Below, piece after piece: positions 8,191 through 15,812 of a stretch of 43,672 bases of DNA. Position numbers and translations under genes: made by a program. The notes below the pieces were generated by a model. That model made no database searches. It was not told the origin of the DNA and saw only the letters and a list, made by a program, of their open reading frames with translations. Source of the DNA: Solidesulfovibrio fructosivorans JJ] (GTDB taxonomy: Bacteria > Desulfobacterota > Desulfovibrionia > Desulfovibrionales > Desulfovibrionaceae); NCBI RefSeq assembly GCF_000179555.1, contig NZ_AECZ01000034.1, positions 1 through 43,672 on the forward strand, in the 5' to 3' direction. The number at the start of each line of letters is the position of its first letter. Position 1 is the stretch's first letter.

Positions 8191-8976
8191 CTAATGCCGC
8201 ATGGCCTCGGTCCGTCGGATTGTGTCCGAGGCGGGGCCGAGGATTTCGTCGATGGCGGCATCGAGCCGGCGCATGACGTCCGGTGAAACGGCGTCGTCGC
8301 ACATGATGTGCCGGGCCCGGGGCTTGGCCCCGGCTAGCGGCACGAAACGCATTGCGGCCGCCAATCGCGGTTCCCGCTCAAGCAGCCAGGAGAGTTCCTC
8401 GGGCTCGATCAGTATGGCGTCCAGCCGGCCCTTGGCCAAAAGACGCAGCATGATCGTGGGATCGGAAAAACGCGTGACCGTGCCGGCCGGCGCGGCGGCA
8501 AACGCCGCATCCAGGGCTTGGCCATAGGAAAAGCCCAGGCGGAGCCCCCATTTCCAATGTTTTTTGAGAAGGTCGCCGAGTGGTTGGGGACCGTCCTTTG
8601 CCGCGAGCGGCGCGCGCACGGCGACGCCTAGAGGCTTGTTGACGTAGATGGGAGCGCTGAAGCGGGCGAAGCGCTGACGCGCGGGCGTTTGCAGCCAACC
8701 CACGGCGCAGGAATTGACGTCCTCGGTTTCGAACGTGGCCAGGATGCGGCCGGGCGGCATTTCCCGGATGCGGTAGGGCACGCCGGCCCGCCGGAAGACG
8801 ATTTGGGCCAGGGTGAGGAGGAAGCCGCCGTCGGGGCGGCCGCTATCCAGATGGTAATAGGGCTGCCTGTCGAAAACGAAAAGCGTGACCGGCTCACCGG
8901 CCGCCCGAACCGGGCCGGTCAGGCAGGGCGCCATGGCAAGAAGCGCCAAAATGGCACGGAAAAGACATTTCTTCAT
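8191..8976 (-). CDS. Family 3 periplasmic solute-binding protein
   Basis: A 261-residue protein with a Sec signal peptide (residues 1 to about 25, ending PVRA-AG) and a single bacterial extracellular solute-binding (SBP_bac_3) domain. Its start, FVFDRQPYYHLDSGRPDGGFL, is the usual entrance strand plus the glycine-rich turn, and AVGWLQTPARQRFARFSAPIY matches the typical end of the first lobe. No permease or ATPase gene is adjacent, so it is an orphan binding protein. In Desulfovibrionaceae such orphans are common and may sense or bind amino acids. A palindrome (8980-8994) lies directly before the start codon, which lacks a clear ribosome site. The ligand is not predictable. Confidence 0.8.
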   Translation of the reverse strand: MKKCLFRAILALLAMAPCLTGPVRAAGEPVTLFVFDRQPYYHLDSGRPDGGFLLTLAQIVFRRAGVPYRIREMPPGRILATFETEDVNSCAVGWLQTPARQRFARFSAPIYVNKPLGVAVRAPLAAKDGPQPLGDLLKKHWKWGLRLGFSYGQALDAAFAAAPAGTVTRFSDPTIMLRLLAKGRLDAILIEPEELSWLLEREPRLAAAMRFVPLAGAKPRARHIMCDDAVSPDVMRRLDAAIDEILGPASDTIRRTEAMRH

Positions 8977-8979
8977 GGC

Positions 8980-8994
8980 ATTATCCCGGATAAT
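8980..8994. promoter_or_regulatory. Palindrome before the solute-binding protein start
   Basis: ATTATCC (8980-8986), one central C and GGATAAT (8988-8994) form a perfect seven-base inverted repeat three bases before the ATG of the minus-strand solute-binding protein gene. It covers the position where a ribosome site should be. It could be an operator or a small RNA hairpin limiting translation. On the minus strand a TATAAA lies further upstream (9021-9016) but has no good -35 partner. Confidence 0.4.
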
Positions 8995-9091
8995 TCAGGA
9001 TGAAGGCATGCCTTTTTATAACCTTTCCACTTTTGCAAGGCTGCCAGGAAGCGCGGGATGTGTCAATTCGCCCTCCCTTGCTCGCCGGTTC

Positions 9092-9121
9092 TTGCTTTTT
9101 TTCTCGACAACGGCGTAATAT
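9092..9121 (+). promoter_or_regulatory. Possible sigma-70-type promoter for cheV
   Basis: TTGCTT (9092-9097) and TAATAT (9116-9121) are separated by 18 bases. The -10 overlaps an AATATT-TCC-AATATT repeat (9117-9131). A start near 9128 would leave a leader of about 55 bases before cheV. The GC-rich context makes this AT-rich block stand out, but it is only a candidate. Confidence 0.4.
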
Positions 9122-9183
9122 TTCCAATATTCTTTCCAGAAGGTCTTTATCGCCCGCACAGTCCGCCCCGGAGCCCCTGCGCC

Positions 9184-10164
9184 ATGAGCAATACGAATAT
9201 CCTTCTTGAGTCTGGTACGAATGAGCTTGAAATCGTGGAGTTTTTTCTGGAGGAGCCAACGCCTTCCGGCAAGGTTTACACCGGGTATTACGGGGTCAAC
9301 GTGGCCAAGGTGCTGGAGATCATCCGTCTGCCCAAAGTCACGGAGATGCCCCAGGCGCCGCATCCCTGCGTGCTTGGCACCTTCAATTTGCGCGACAAGG
9401 TGGTGCCTCTGGTCGATCTTGCGGTCTGGCTCGGCAAGGAGCGATCGGAAGCGGATTCCGACAAGGTGGTGGTGACGGAATTCAACCGGGTGGTCAGCGC
9501 TTTTCGCGTTTCCGGCGTCACCCGCATCCATCGCCTCAGCTGGGAGCGGATCGAGCCGCCGAGCATCCAGGTCCAGACCTATTCCGGCAACTCCGTCACG
9601 GGCGTGGTGCAGCTCGAAAAGCGGGTGGTCTTCATCCTGGACATGGAAAAGATCGTGGCCGAACTCAATCCCAATCTGGCGCTCAAGGAACTCGACCATG
9701 AGGTCTTTGTCGAGCGCCACAAGGAGCTGCCCGACAAGGATATGGTGTTCAAGGCCCTTATCGCCGACGATTCCACCACCATCCGCCGCATGATCGGGAC
9801 GTCGCTGGAAAAGGCCGGCTTCGAGGTGACGCGCACGATCAACGGCCGCATCGCCTGGGAGCAACTGACCGAGTGGAAAGAAGCCGCGGCCAGGGAAAAC
9901 AGGCCCATCACCGATTTCGTGCACGTCCTGGTGTCGGATATCGAAATGCCGGCCATGGACGGTCACAGTCTCACCCGCAAGGTCAAAGAGGACCCGGTGC
10001 TCAAGCAACTGCCCGTCATCCTCTTTTCATCGCTTATCACCGACAGCCTGCGCCACAAGGGCGAGGCCGTGGGAGCGGACGACCAGATCTCCAAGCCCGA
10101 AATGCTCCAGCTCGCCGAACGCGCCCGGGCCCTGGCCTGGGAGCGCCTGGCCGCGAATGTTTAG
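9184..10164 (+). CDS. cheV: Chemotaxis coupling protein CheV
   Basis: A 326-residue cytoplasmic protein with an N-terminal CheW-like domain (about residues 15-165) and a C-terminal receiver domain (about 188-315). The receiver has the acidic pair D195/D196, phosphoacceptor D252 in VSDIEMP, S282 and K304 (SKPE), so it should be phosphorylatable by CheA. CheV links chemoreceptors to CheA and tunes signalling. The ATG at 9184 is chosen over an in-frame upstream start because the CheW domain begins just after it; only a weak CGGAG is seen upstream. No other chemotaxis gene is nearby. Hairpin E3 follows the stop codon. Confidence 0.93.
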   Translation: MSNTNILLESGTNELEIVEFFLEEPTPSGKVYTGYYGVNVAKVLEIIRLPKVTEMPQAPHPCVLGTFNLRDKVVPLVDLAVWLGKERSEADSDKVVVTEFNRVVSAFRVSGVTRIHRLSWERIEPPSIQVQTYSGNSVTGVVQLEKRVVFILDMEKIVAELNPNLALKELDHEVFVERHKELPDKDMVFKALIADDSTTIRRMIGTSLEKAGFEVTRTINGRIAWEQLTEWKEAAARENRPITDFVHVLVSDIEMPAMDGHSLTRKVKEDPVLKQLPVILFSSLITDSLRHKGEAVGADDQISKPEMLQLAERARALAWERLAANV

Positions 10165-10185
10165 AGGAGGGGAGATGAAGACAGT

Positions 10186-10227
10186 GCGAGAGGGGAAACC
10201 CTTTTGCAAAGGGTTCTCCCCTCTCGC
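10186..10227 (-). repeat. Intergenic hairpin repeat E3 (left half of a doublet)
   Basis: Arms GCGAGAGGGGA (from 10186) and TCTCCCCTCTCGC (to 10227) flank the core AACCC-TTTTGC-AAAGGGTT. It lies 21 bases after the cheV stop. The conserved flank is on the right (10228-10247, CTCTCCCCTTCCTAAACTTT), so the element is in minus orientation. The flank can also pair with TTTAG-AGGAGGGGAGA before the hairpin. It faces E4 head to head. Confidence 0.8.
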
Positions 10228-10249
10228 GCTCTCCCCTTCCTAAACTTTA

Positions 10250-10291
10250 TAATAGGTTGAATTTGTTCGTAATAGGCAAAGTATCCTATTA
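10250..10291. repeat. Short repeats inside the E3/E4 doublet
   Basis: TAATAGG occurs at 10250-10256 and again at 10270-10276. Its reverse complement CCTATTA is at 10285-10291, giving a 7-base stem with an 8-base loop between the two large hairpins. The segment is AT-rich against a GC-rich background. No function can be assigned. Confidence 0.5.
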
Positions 10292-10311
10292 AAAGTCTTT
10301 GGAAAGGGGGG

Positions 10312-10351
10312 CTGGGGGGAGAACCTTTCTGCAAGAAAGGTTTCCCCCCAG
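10312..10351 (+). repeat. Intergenic hairpin repeat E4 (right half of a doublet)
   Basis: Nearly identical to E1: the core AACCTTTCT-GCA-AGAAAGGTT is flanked by G6/C6 and closed by CT/AG. The left flank is AAAGTCTTTGGAAAGGGGG (10293-10311). It lies 15 bases from the amidase stop (minus strand), oriented so that the gene is followed by the hairpin and then the flank. Confidence 0.8.
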
Positions 10352-10366
10352 TCTCTTTTCAAGCGC

Positions 10367-11119
10367 CTATGGCGCGGCGCACCAGTTCGTGACGGCCTGG
10401 GCGATGGCCTGGGCGGTTTTTTCCTGTCGCTTGCCGCCGGCGAGTTCCTTTTCCTCTTCCCGGTTGACGATGACTCCCGCCTCCAGCAGCACGGCCGGCA
10501 TGCGCGCCCTGGCCAGCACCGCCAGCCCGTCGTAGCGGTAGACCCCGGCCTTGTCGTCGACAAGCGGCCGGCGTTCGCCCGGGATGTCCGCCGCGTGGTG
10601 GCGGGTGAAGGGAAAGCCCGCCGCGGTCATCCGGCCGCCGATGCGTTTGGCCAGATCCAGGCTGGCCGCCGCCCTGGGGTTTCTCCCCGAATAGAACACC
10701 GAATAGCCGTGATAGCGGTCGCAGTAGCGGCGGGTCTTGCCGTCCACGGTCCAGGTCTCGAAGAATTGGGGCTGCGCCGAATCGTGGTGGATGGAGAGCA
10801 GAAGTCCTGCTCCCGCCGCATTGGCCCGGGCGGCCCTGGCCGCCGGAGGCAGGTCTGCTCCCTTGGGATCGAGCAGAAAGGCGCGGCTGAAACCGGCCGC
10901 TTTGAGGGCGGCGACGACCTGTTTGGCCAGGCGCAGGTTGAAGGCGTATTCCGGCTGGCCGGTGGCGCTGGTCGCGCCGGAAATTTTCGGCCCGTGCCCG
11001 GCGTCCACGGCGATGGACAGCGCCGCCGGCCGGCATTTGGCCTCGGCTGATATCGGGGAAAGCAGGCAGGCCAGAACGAGCGCTGCCAGGAAAAGGGGGC
11101 TCTTTGCGCGTGCGCCCAT
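10367..11119 (-). CDS. Exported N-acetylmuramoyl-L-alanine amidase (Amidase_3)
   Basis: A 250-residue periplasmic zinc hydrolase that cleaves the bond between N-acetylmuramic acid and L-alanine in peptidoglycan. A signal peptide (residues 1 to about 27, ending SAEA) precedes an Amidase_3 domain. The zinc ligands and catalytic residues are visible: H42 in DAGHGP, E57 in QPEYAFN, H111 in SIHHD and E213 in LLEAGV. The ATG at 11117-11119 follows GGGAGG at seven bases. It lacks the AMIN domain of AmiC and any LysM repeat, so its localisation at the septum is uncertain. It converges on cheV, with hairpins E3 and E4 between the two stops. Confidence 0.9.
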   Translation of the reverse strand: MGARAKSPLFLAALVLACLLSPISAEAKCRPAALSIAVDAGHGPKISGATSATGQPEYAFNLRLAKQVVAALKAAGFSRAFLLDPKGADLPPAARAARANAAGAGLLLSIHHDSAQPQFFETWTVDGKTRRYCDRYHGYSVFYSGRNPRAAASLDLAKRIGGRMTAAGFPFTRHHAADIPGERRPLVDDKAGVYRYDGLAVLARARMPAVLLEAGVIVNREEEKELAGGKRQEKTAQAIAQAVTNWCAAP

Positions 11120-11200
11120 GTTCGCCCTCCCGTTGTTTCGATTGGGCTGGTTGTGGCTTCCGCTCTGACGGCCCGTGAGGCAAAAACAGGGGAGAGGCGC

Positions 11201-11242
11201 GGGCGAGAGACGATGCGCGTTGCGGGCGGTTGCCTCTCGCCC
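11201..11242. terminator. Hairpin after the three-helix membrane protein gene
   Basis: GGGCGAGAG (11201-11209) pairs perfectly with CTCTCGCCC (11234-11242) across a 24-base loop, 17 bases past the stop of the minus-strand gene ending at 11260. On the minus strand it is followed by a pyrimidine-rich stretch and TGTTTTTG about 17 bases on. It may act as a weak terminator before the amidase gene. Confidence 0.35.
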
Positions 11243-11259
11243 CCGGAGCCGTAGCGGCG

Positions 11260-11991
11260 TCAGGCGATCTTGCCGGCGTCCTGCAACGTGTCCTTGAGGC
11301 CTTTTTCCAACAGGCCTTCCGGCGTGGCGAGCAGGTGGTTCAAAAATTCCCCGGTCTTTTCCGACAGCCAGGGGTCGCTGCCCAGAAATTCTATAGCGCG
11401 GCGGCGTTCGGCCCGCTTGGCGGCGTCCATGGACTTGTCGGCGTCTAGCTGCTGGAGCAGGAAATGGTTGAAGAGGCTCGAGCCGAAGATGGAGCTTTTG
11501 GGATCGAGACCGACGAACACGCGATGCAGGTCGTCGCGGGTGCGTTCGGCCGCGATGCCGCGCAGAAACCGCCAGGGCGCGACGCCGCTGCCGAGAGAAG
11601 TCCACAAGTAACGGATCTTGTAGTAGCGCTTTCCGTTGTTGAAAGCCTGTTCAAGGTCGGTCATGGTGCAGACGCCGTCCACACAGCTTCTAAGCGCCCG
11701 GCGATAGGGAAGCTCCACGGAGGAGATGATGATATGCCACAGCAGATAGATATTGATGAGCGTCATGATGAGCAGGCTGCTGTTGCGCAGGCTCGGATTG
11801 ACGTCACTGGCCCAGTTGAGAAAAATATAGATGAAGATGCAGATTAGCACCACATATTTTACGATGGCCGAGGCAACGTGCATGAACGAGCCGATTTTCC
11901 AGTGCAGTCTTAGTAAAATGGCGATAAAGATCAGGAAGACGACAGACTGGAAGTATATGCTCATGTCCATTTGCGCCAGCTGATTGAGCAT
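11260..11991 (-). CDS. Unrecognised membrane protein with three N-terminal helices
   Basis: A 243-residue protein I do not recognise. Predicted transmembrane helices lie at about residues 13-28, 38-59 and 72-92, rich in Ile, Leu and Phe. A cytoplasm-like soluble domain of about 150 residues follows, with many Arg and Lys. Two Cys (103 and 108, in CVDGVC) follow the third helix. The tail (about 215-243) is helical with repeated Leu. The ATG at 11989-11991 follows GAGGAG at five bases, so this start is well supported. The thiamine-binding protein gene is 152 bases upstream with a hairpin in between, so it may be separately transcribed. No function is proposed. Confidence 0.7.
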   Translation of the reverse strand: MLNQLAQMDMSIYFQSVVFLIFIAILLRLHWKIGSFMHVASAIVKYVVLICIFIYIFLNWASDVNPSLRNSSLLIMTLINIYLLWHIIISSVELPYRRALRSCVDGVCTMTDLEQAFNNGKRYYKIRYLWTSLGSGVAPWRFLRGIAAERTRDDLHRVFVGLDPKSSIFGSSLFNHFLLQQLDADKSMDAAKRAERRRAIEFLGSDPWLSEKTGEFLNHLLATPEGLLEKGLKDTLQDAGKIA

Positions 11992-12057
11992 GATCACTCC
12001 TCGGATGTTGCGGTGTGCGGGTATGCCGACCCGACGGCCGGCCTGGGGCGGACCTGG

Positions 12058-12090
12058 GCAAAGGCGCTTGCGGGATGCCTGCGCCTTTGC
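12058..12090. terminator. Hairpin between the thiamine-binding and membrane protein genes
   Basis: GCAAAGGCGC (12058-12067) and GCGCCTTTGC (12081-12090) form a perfect ten-base stem with a 13-base loop, 53 bases past the stop of the minus-strand gene ending at 12144. No U-run follows on the minus strand; on the plus strand TTGTG follows. It may be a weak terminator or an RNA-processing site. Confidence 0.35.
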
Positions 12091-12143
12091 TTGTGTAACC
12101 CCGGGTACGTTGCTTGGCAACGGTTGCGGGTCGCGCGGCCGGT

Positions 12144-12437
12144 CTACAGCTTTTCCTCCACGGATTTGACCTTGGCCGAAAGCCGCCCGCCGGGGCCGTC
12201 ACGCCAGTCCACCCGTATGGCGACATGAATGCGGTCGCAGTCCTTGGCCAGCTCGTCCTTGCAGCGGGTCACCAAGGCCAGCACTTCGTCCCATTCCCCC
12301 TCGACGCTGGTCGACATGGGCGAGAACACGTAGGGCAGGCCGCTTTCCTTGACGATGCGGATGGCCCTGGCCACGTAGGCGGACAGGCTCACGCCCTTGT
12401 CCAGCGGAAAGATCGAGAAATCCAAAACGGCGCTCAT
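12144..12437 (-). CDS. MTH1187/YqgV-family thiamine-binding protein
   Basis: A 97-residue cytoplasmic protein of the MTH1187 (DUF77) family, small ferredoxin-like folds that form dimers or tetramers and bind thiamine or its precursors. Typical features are the N-terminal DFSIFPLDKGVSLS strand-turn, SPMSTSVEGEWDEV at 39-52 and a C-terminal RVDWRDGPGGRL strand. The ATG follows AAGGAGG at about eight bases, a strong site. It starts only 15 bases after the pbpC stop on the same strand, so it is probably co-transcribed with pbpC and the tandem receiver gene. A link to peptidoglycan synthesis is not obvious. Confidence 0.85.
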   Translation of the reverse strand: MSAVLDFSIFPLDKGVSLSAYVARAIRIVKESGLPYVFSPMSTSVEGEWDEVLALVTRCKDELAKDCDRIHVAIRVDWRDGPGGRLSAKVKSVEEKL

Positions 12438-12452
12438 GGCGTTTCCTCCTTC

Positions 12453-14801
12453 TCATTCGATATGCACGGTGACGGCGTCGGCCCGGCCCTGGTCGTCCAC
12501 GGCCACGAGCCGGTGGCTGCCGGGGCTCGGCTGCCAGAAAAGCGTGGCTCCGGGCGCGCCCTGGGCGGTCAGCGTTCCGTCCACGTACCAGGACAGCCGC
12601 CGGCTCCCGGCCGGGGCGTCGGCGGTAAGCGCGATGCGTTGGAAAGCGGCCGGGGCGTCGCGGCGGTATACGTAGGGCGTGCCGGGGCTTGGCGAAACGA
12701 TGCGCGGTCCTTCCCCGCGCGGCGCGCCGCAGCCCGGTTCCGGACCGGGTGGGGGGACAAAGGGAATGCCGACCCCGCGCCACCAGGACACCAGCTCGGC
12801 CGGGTAGCTGGTCACCGTCACGGACTTGGCCGCGTGGGTGGCCAGGCAGTCCCCGGAAAGGGCCAGCCCCGAAACCGCGTCCACGAGCAGGCGGTGGTGG
12901 ACGGGGCAGGGGCCGAGTCTGGTCACGCCGGGGATGATTTTGGCCGTCACGCGTCTGGGGCAGTCCGGGCCGGGCAGTTGGCGGCTTTCGGCGCAGACCT
13001 CGATTTCGCGGATATTGAGTCCCGGCGGCGCGGCCAGACGCGACCCGTGGGGCTCCAGGGCCCGGAAGAGCTCGAAGAGAATCGGCCCGGCGTAGACCGT
13101 GCCGGAGATGCCAGAAACCGGCGTGCCGTCCATGTTGCCGACCCAGACGCCGATGACCCGGCCGGCGCTATAGCCCACGGCCCAGGCGTCGCGGTGGCCG
13201 TAGGAGGTGCCGGTCTTCCAGGCCACGGCTGGGACGGCCAGGGCCCGCTCCCAGGAGGTCGGCAGGTCCGGCCGCTCCACCTTGGTCAGCATCTCGGTCA
13301 CCAGGGCGCAGGCTTCGGGCGAAAAAAGCCGGATCGCGGGTACGGACGGCGTGTCGCGAAGCAGCCGGGGCGGGCGGTGCTCGCCGCCGCCGGCCAGATC
13401 GGCGTACAGGTTGGTGAGCGCGAGTAGCGTCACCTCGCCGCCGCCGAGAATGAGCGACAGGCCGTAGTGCGCCGCCGGCTGGTCCAGGCTGGACAGGCCG
13501 CCGCGCCGCAAGAGTTCCAGGAAGGGCGACGTGCCGACCGTATTCAATAGCCGCACGGCGGGGACGTTCAGCGAGGTGACCAGCGCCTGCTCGGTGGTGA
13601 CCCGTCCCCGGAAATGCCCGTCGTAGTTTTTGGGGCTGTAGTTGCCGAATCCGGTCGGGATGTCGAGGATCTGGCTTTGGGGAAAAACGAGGCCCTGGTC
13701 CATGGCGTAGGCGTAGAGGAAGGGCTTGAGCGCCGAGCCGGGAGAGCGGCGGATGGTCGCGCCGTTGATCTGGCCAAAGCGGGTGTCGCCGAAAAAGTCC
13801 GTGGACCCGACCATGGCCAGGACCTCGTGGCTGGCCGGGTCGAGCACCACCGCGGCCACGGCCCCGATGCCCTGGCTGGCGAGCCAGGCCTTGCGGCCGC
13901 GCAGGATGTCCGTTGCCGCCTTCTGGGTCTCGGGATCGAGGGTGGTGTCCACGCGCGGGAGCGCCCCGGCCTCGTCCCGGGCCATGTCGCAAAATTGCGG
14001 CGCGAAAAAGGGCGGTTGGTAGAGGCGCTTGGGCACCGGGACGCGCTTGGCCTGGTCCGCCGCTGCCGCCGTGATCACGCCTCGTCTGGCCAGGGCCGTA
14101 AGCAGTCTGTCGCGGGCCGCCTTGGCGTTTTGCGGGTGCTTCGTCGGGTCCAGGGCGAAAGGCGCGCGCGGCAGGACGGTCAAAAGCGCCGCCTCGGCCA
14201 GGGACAGCCGGTCCGGCGTCTTGCCGCAGTAGAACATGCTGGCCGCGCCGACGCCCACGATATTGCCACCGTAGGGAGCCATATTGAGATAGCGCTCGAG
14301 GATGGCCCGCTTGGGCAGCTTGCGCTCCAGGGCCAGGGCGGCCAGCGCCTCTTCGATCTTGGCGGCCAGCGTGCGCGGCTTGGGATCGGCCAGCCGGGCC
14401 AGCTGCATGGTCAGCGTGGAGCCGCCGGAGACCACGCGCCCGGCGCGCAAGTTGGAGAAGGCGGCTCGAACGACGGCCAGGGGATCGACCCCGGGATGGT
14501 CGTAAAAGCGCTTGTCCTCGGCGGCGATGATCAGGCGCGGCAGGATGGGGGATACGGCGGCGAGCTTGACCGGAAAGCGCCAGGCGTCGTCCGGGGCCAG
14601 ATACAGGCGCAACGGCGTGCCGTTTCGGGCCGCGACCACCGTCGCGCCCGGCGGCGACAACGCGGCCAGGGGAAAGGGCGGCGAGGCGGTGGCCCAAAAA
14701 AAGGCCAGCCCGACCGCGAGAACCAGCCCGGCGGCAAACGCCGGGATGCGCCAGCGGCGACGCGGTTTCGCCGGTCGTGCTATTTGTTCTGCTTGCCGCA
14801 C
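12453..14801 (-). CDS. pbpC: Penicillin-binding protein 1C (bifunctional transglycosylase/transpeptidase)
   Basis: A 782-residue inner-membrane protein facing the periplasm. A membrane anchor (about residues 20-38) is followed by a GT51 transglycosylase domain with catalytic E95 in AAEDKRFYDHPG and SGGSTLTMQL at 125-134. The transpeptidase domain has S356-x-x-K359 (SPGSALKP) and KTGTSYGHRDAW. The last 90 residues form the PbpC C-terminal (BiPBP_C) domain typical of class 1C. The start is GTG at 14799-14801, overlapping the end of the upstream receiver gene by 22 bases, with only a weak CGGAA site; translation is likely coupled. No alpha-2-macroglobulin gene, a frequent partner of pbpC, lies alongside. 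Confidence 0.93.
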   Translation of the reverse strand: MRQAEQIARPAKPRRRWRIPAFAAGLVLAVGLAFFWATASPPFPLAALSPPGATVVAARNGTPLRLYLAPDDAWRFPVKLAAVSPILPRLIIAAEDKRFYDHPGVDPLAVVRAAFSNLRAGRVVSGGSTLTMQLARLADPKPRTLAAKIEEALAALALERKLPKRAILERYLNMAPYGGNIVGVGAASMFYCGKTPDRLSLAEAALLTVLPRAPFALDPTKHPQNAKAARDRLLTALARRGVITAAAADQAKRVPVPKRLYQPPFFAPQFCDMARDEAGALPRVDTTLDPETQKAATDILRGRKAWLASQGIGAVAAVVLDPASHEVLAMVGSTDFFGDTRFGQINGATIRRSPGSALKPFLYAYAMDQGLVFPQSQILDIPTGFGNYSPKNYDGHFRGRVTTEQALVTSLNVPAVRLLNTVGTSPFLELLRRGGLSSLDQPAAHYGLSLILGGGEVTLLALTNLYADLAGGGEHRPPRLLRDTPSVPAIRLFSPEACALVTEMLTKVERPDLPTSWERALAVPAVAWKTGTSYGHRDAWAVGYSAGRVIGVWVGNMDGTPVSGISGTVYAGPILFELFRALEPHGSRLAAPPGLNIREIEVCAESRQLPGPDCPRRVTAKIIPGVTRLGPCPVHHRLLVDAVSGLALSGDCLATHAAKSVTVTSYPAELVSWWRGVGIPFVPPPGPEPGCGAPRGEGPRIVSPSPGTPYVYRRDAPAAFQRIALTADAPAGSRRLSWYVDGTLTAQGAPGATLFWQPSPGSHRLVAVDDQGRADAVTVHIE

Positions 14802-15568
14802 AATTTCCGATATTTGGTCAGGATCTCCAGCATGTCGAGCTGTTGGTTGACCCGGCAGGAGAATTCCTCGACCTGCACCGGCTTGATGAGGAAATCGTTG
14901 GCCCCGATTTTGAGAAACTTGACGGTGTGGCTGCCGTCCTCGGCCGAAACGCCGATGATGGCCAGTTTGTCCTTGTCCCGGGTCTGGCGGATTTCCTCGA
15001 TCAGGCCGAAGCCGTCAAGGTTCGGCATGTTGTAGTCGGTGATGACCAGGGTCACGTCCGTATTGGCGGCCAAGACTTCCAGCGCCTGCCTGCCGTCCTC
15101 GGCTTCCAGGGCATCGATGTTGAGGTTTCCGAGCAGTTCTTTCAGGCGGTGGCGGAAAAGCTTGGAATCGTCGACCACCAGGGCGCGCACGAACTGGTTT
15201 TTGTAGAGCCGCTCGATCAGCCGCTCCATGGCGACCATCTCGGAGTAGTTCTTGATGAAGTAGTCCACCACGTGCTGTTCGAGCAGCAGCTGGCGGACTT
15301 CCTCGGAAAACGAGGCCGTCATGACCACCGACGGGATGCCGAGCGAGGTGGCCAGGGGCACGATGCGTCCGTCCGGGTCGTCGGGCAGGTTGCGGTCCAG
15401 GATGGCCACGAAGATGGCGTCGCGGCGGCCGGTCATGACCTCTTCGGCCTCGGCCAGGGTGTGGGCCACGATGGTGGGGAAGGGCGTGGCTTCGGCAATG
15501 TGCTGGCTTATGATCTTGGCCTGGACGCGGCTGTCCTCCACGACCAGGACATGGCGGTTTTCCATCAT
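14780..15568 (-). CDS. Tandem receiver-domain response regulator without output domain
   Basis: A 262-residue cytoplasmic protein made of two receiver domains. The first (residues 5-122) has E11/D12, phosphoacceptor D58 (LDRNLPD), T84 and K106. The second (127-248) has D133/D134, phosphoacceptor D178 (ITDYNMP), S208 and K229. Both sets look intact, so two phosphorylation sites are likely. There is no DNA-binding, GGDEF or methylesterase domain, so it would act by protein contact or as a phosphate sink. No kinase gene is adjacent. The 3' end overlaps the GTG start of pbpC by 22 bases. The first codons are two consecutive ATGs; either may be used. Confidence 0.88.
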   Translation of the reverse strand: MMENRHVLVVEDSRVQAKIISQHIAEATPFPTIVAHTLAEAEEVMTGRRDAIFVAILDRNLPDDPDGRIVPLATSLGIPSVVMTASFSEEVRQLLLEQHVVDYFIKNYSEMVAMERLIERLYKNQFVRALVVDDSKLFRHRLKELLGNLNIDALEAEDGRQALEVLAANTDVTLVITDYNMPNLDGFGLIEEIRQTRDKDKLAIIGVSAEDGSHTVKFLKIGANDFLIKPVQVEEFSCRVNQQLDMLEILTKYRKLCGKQNK

Positions 15569-15660
15569 GTTCCCATCCTTTTCCCGAATTGCGAAGAATC
15601 ATAGGGGATGGCCCCGCCGCTGGCAAGCCGGCGGCGGGGGGGGAGGAGGCGGACGGAGAT

Positions 15661-15704
15661 GCGAGAGGGGAACCCTTTTTGGCCAAAAAGGGTTCCCCTC
15701 TCGC
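15661..15704 (-). repeat. Intergenic hairpin repeat E5 (perfect 44-base palindrome)
   Basis: The whole of 15661-15704 is its own reverse complement: GCGAGAGGGG-AACCCTTTTT, a GGCC centre, then the mirrored arm. The conserved flank is on the right (15705-15730, CTCTCCCC then CCCCAAAACTTTTT), giving minus orientation. It lies between the FlgO-like gene and the receiver gene, both minus strand, about 93 bases upstream of the receiver start. Its orientation is opposite to that expected for a terminator of the FlgO-like gene. Confidence 0.8.
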
Positions 15705-15812
15705 GCTCTCCCCTCCCCAAAACTTTTTACGGTGAGGGGAAAGGCAGGGACAATGACGGCGGTGCCCCGGCTTGGTTGGAGTGCCAGGCATTATCCAGTG
15801 AAAATACAGCTC

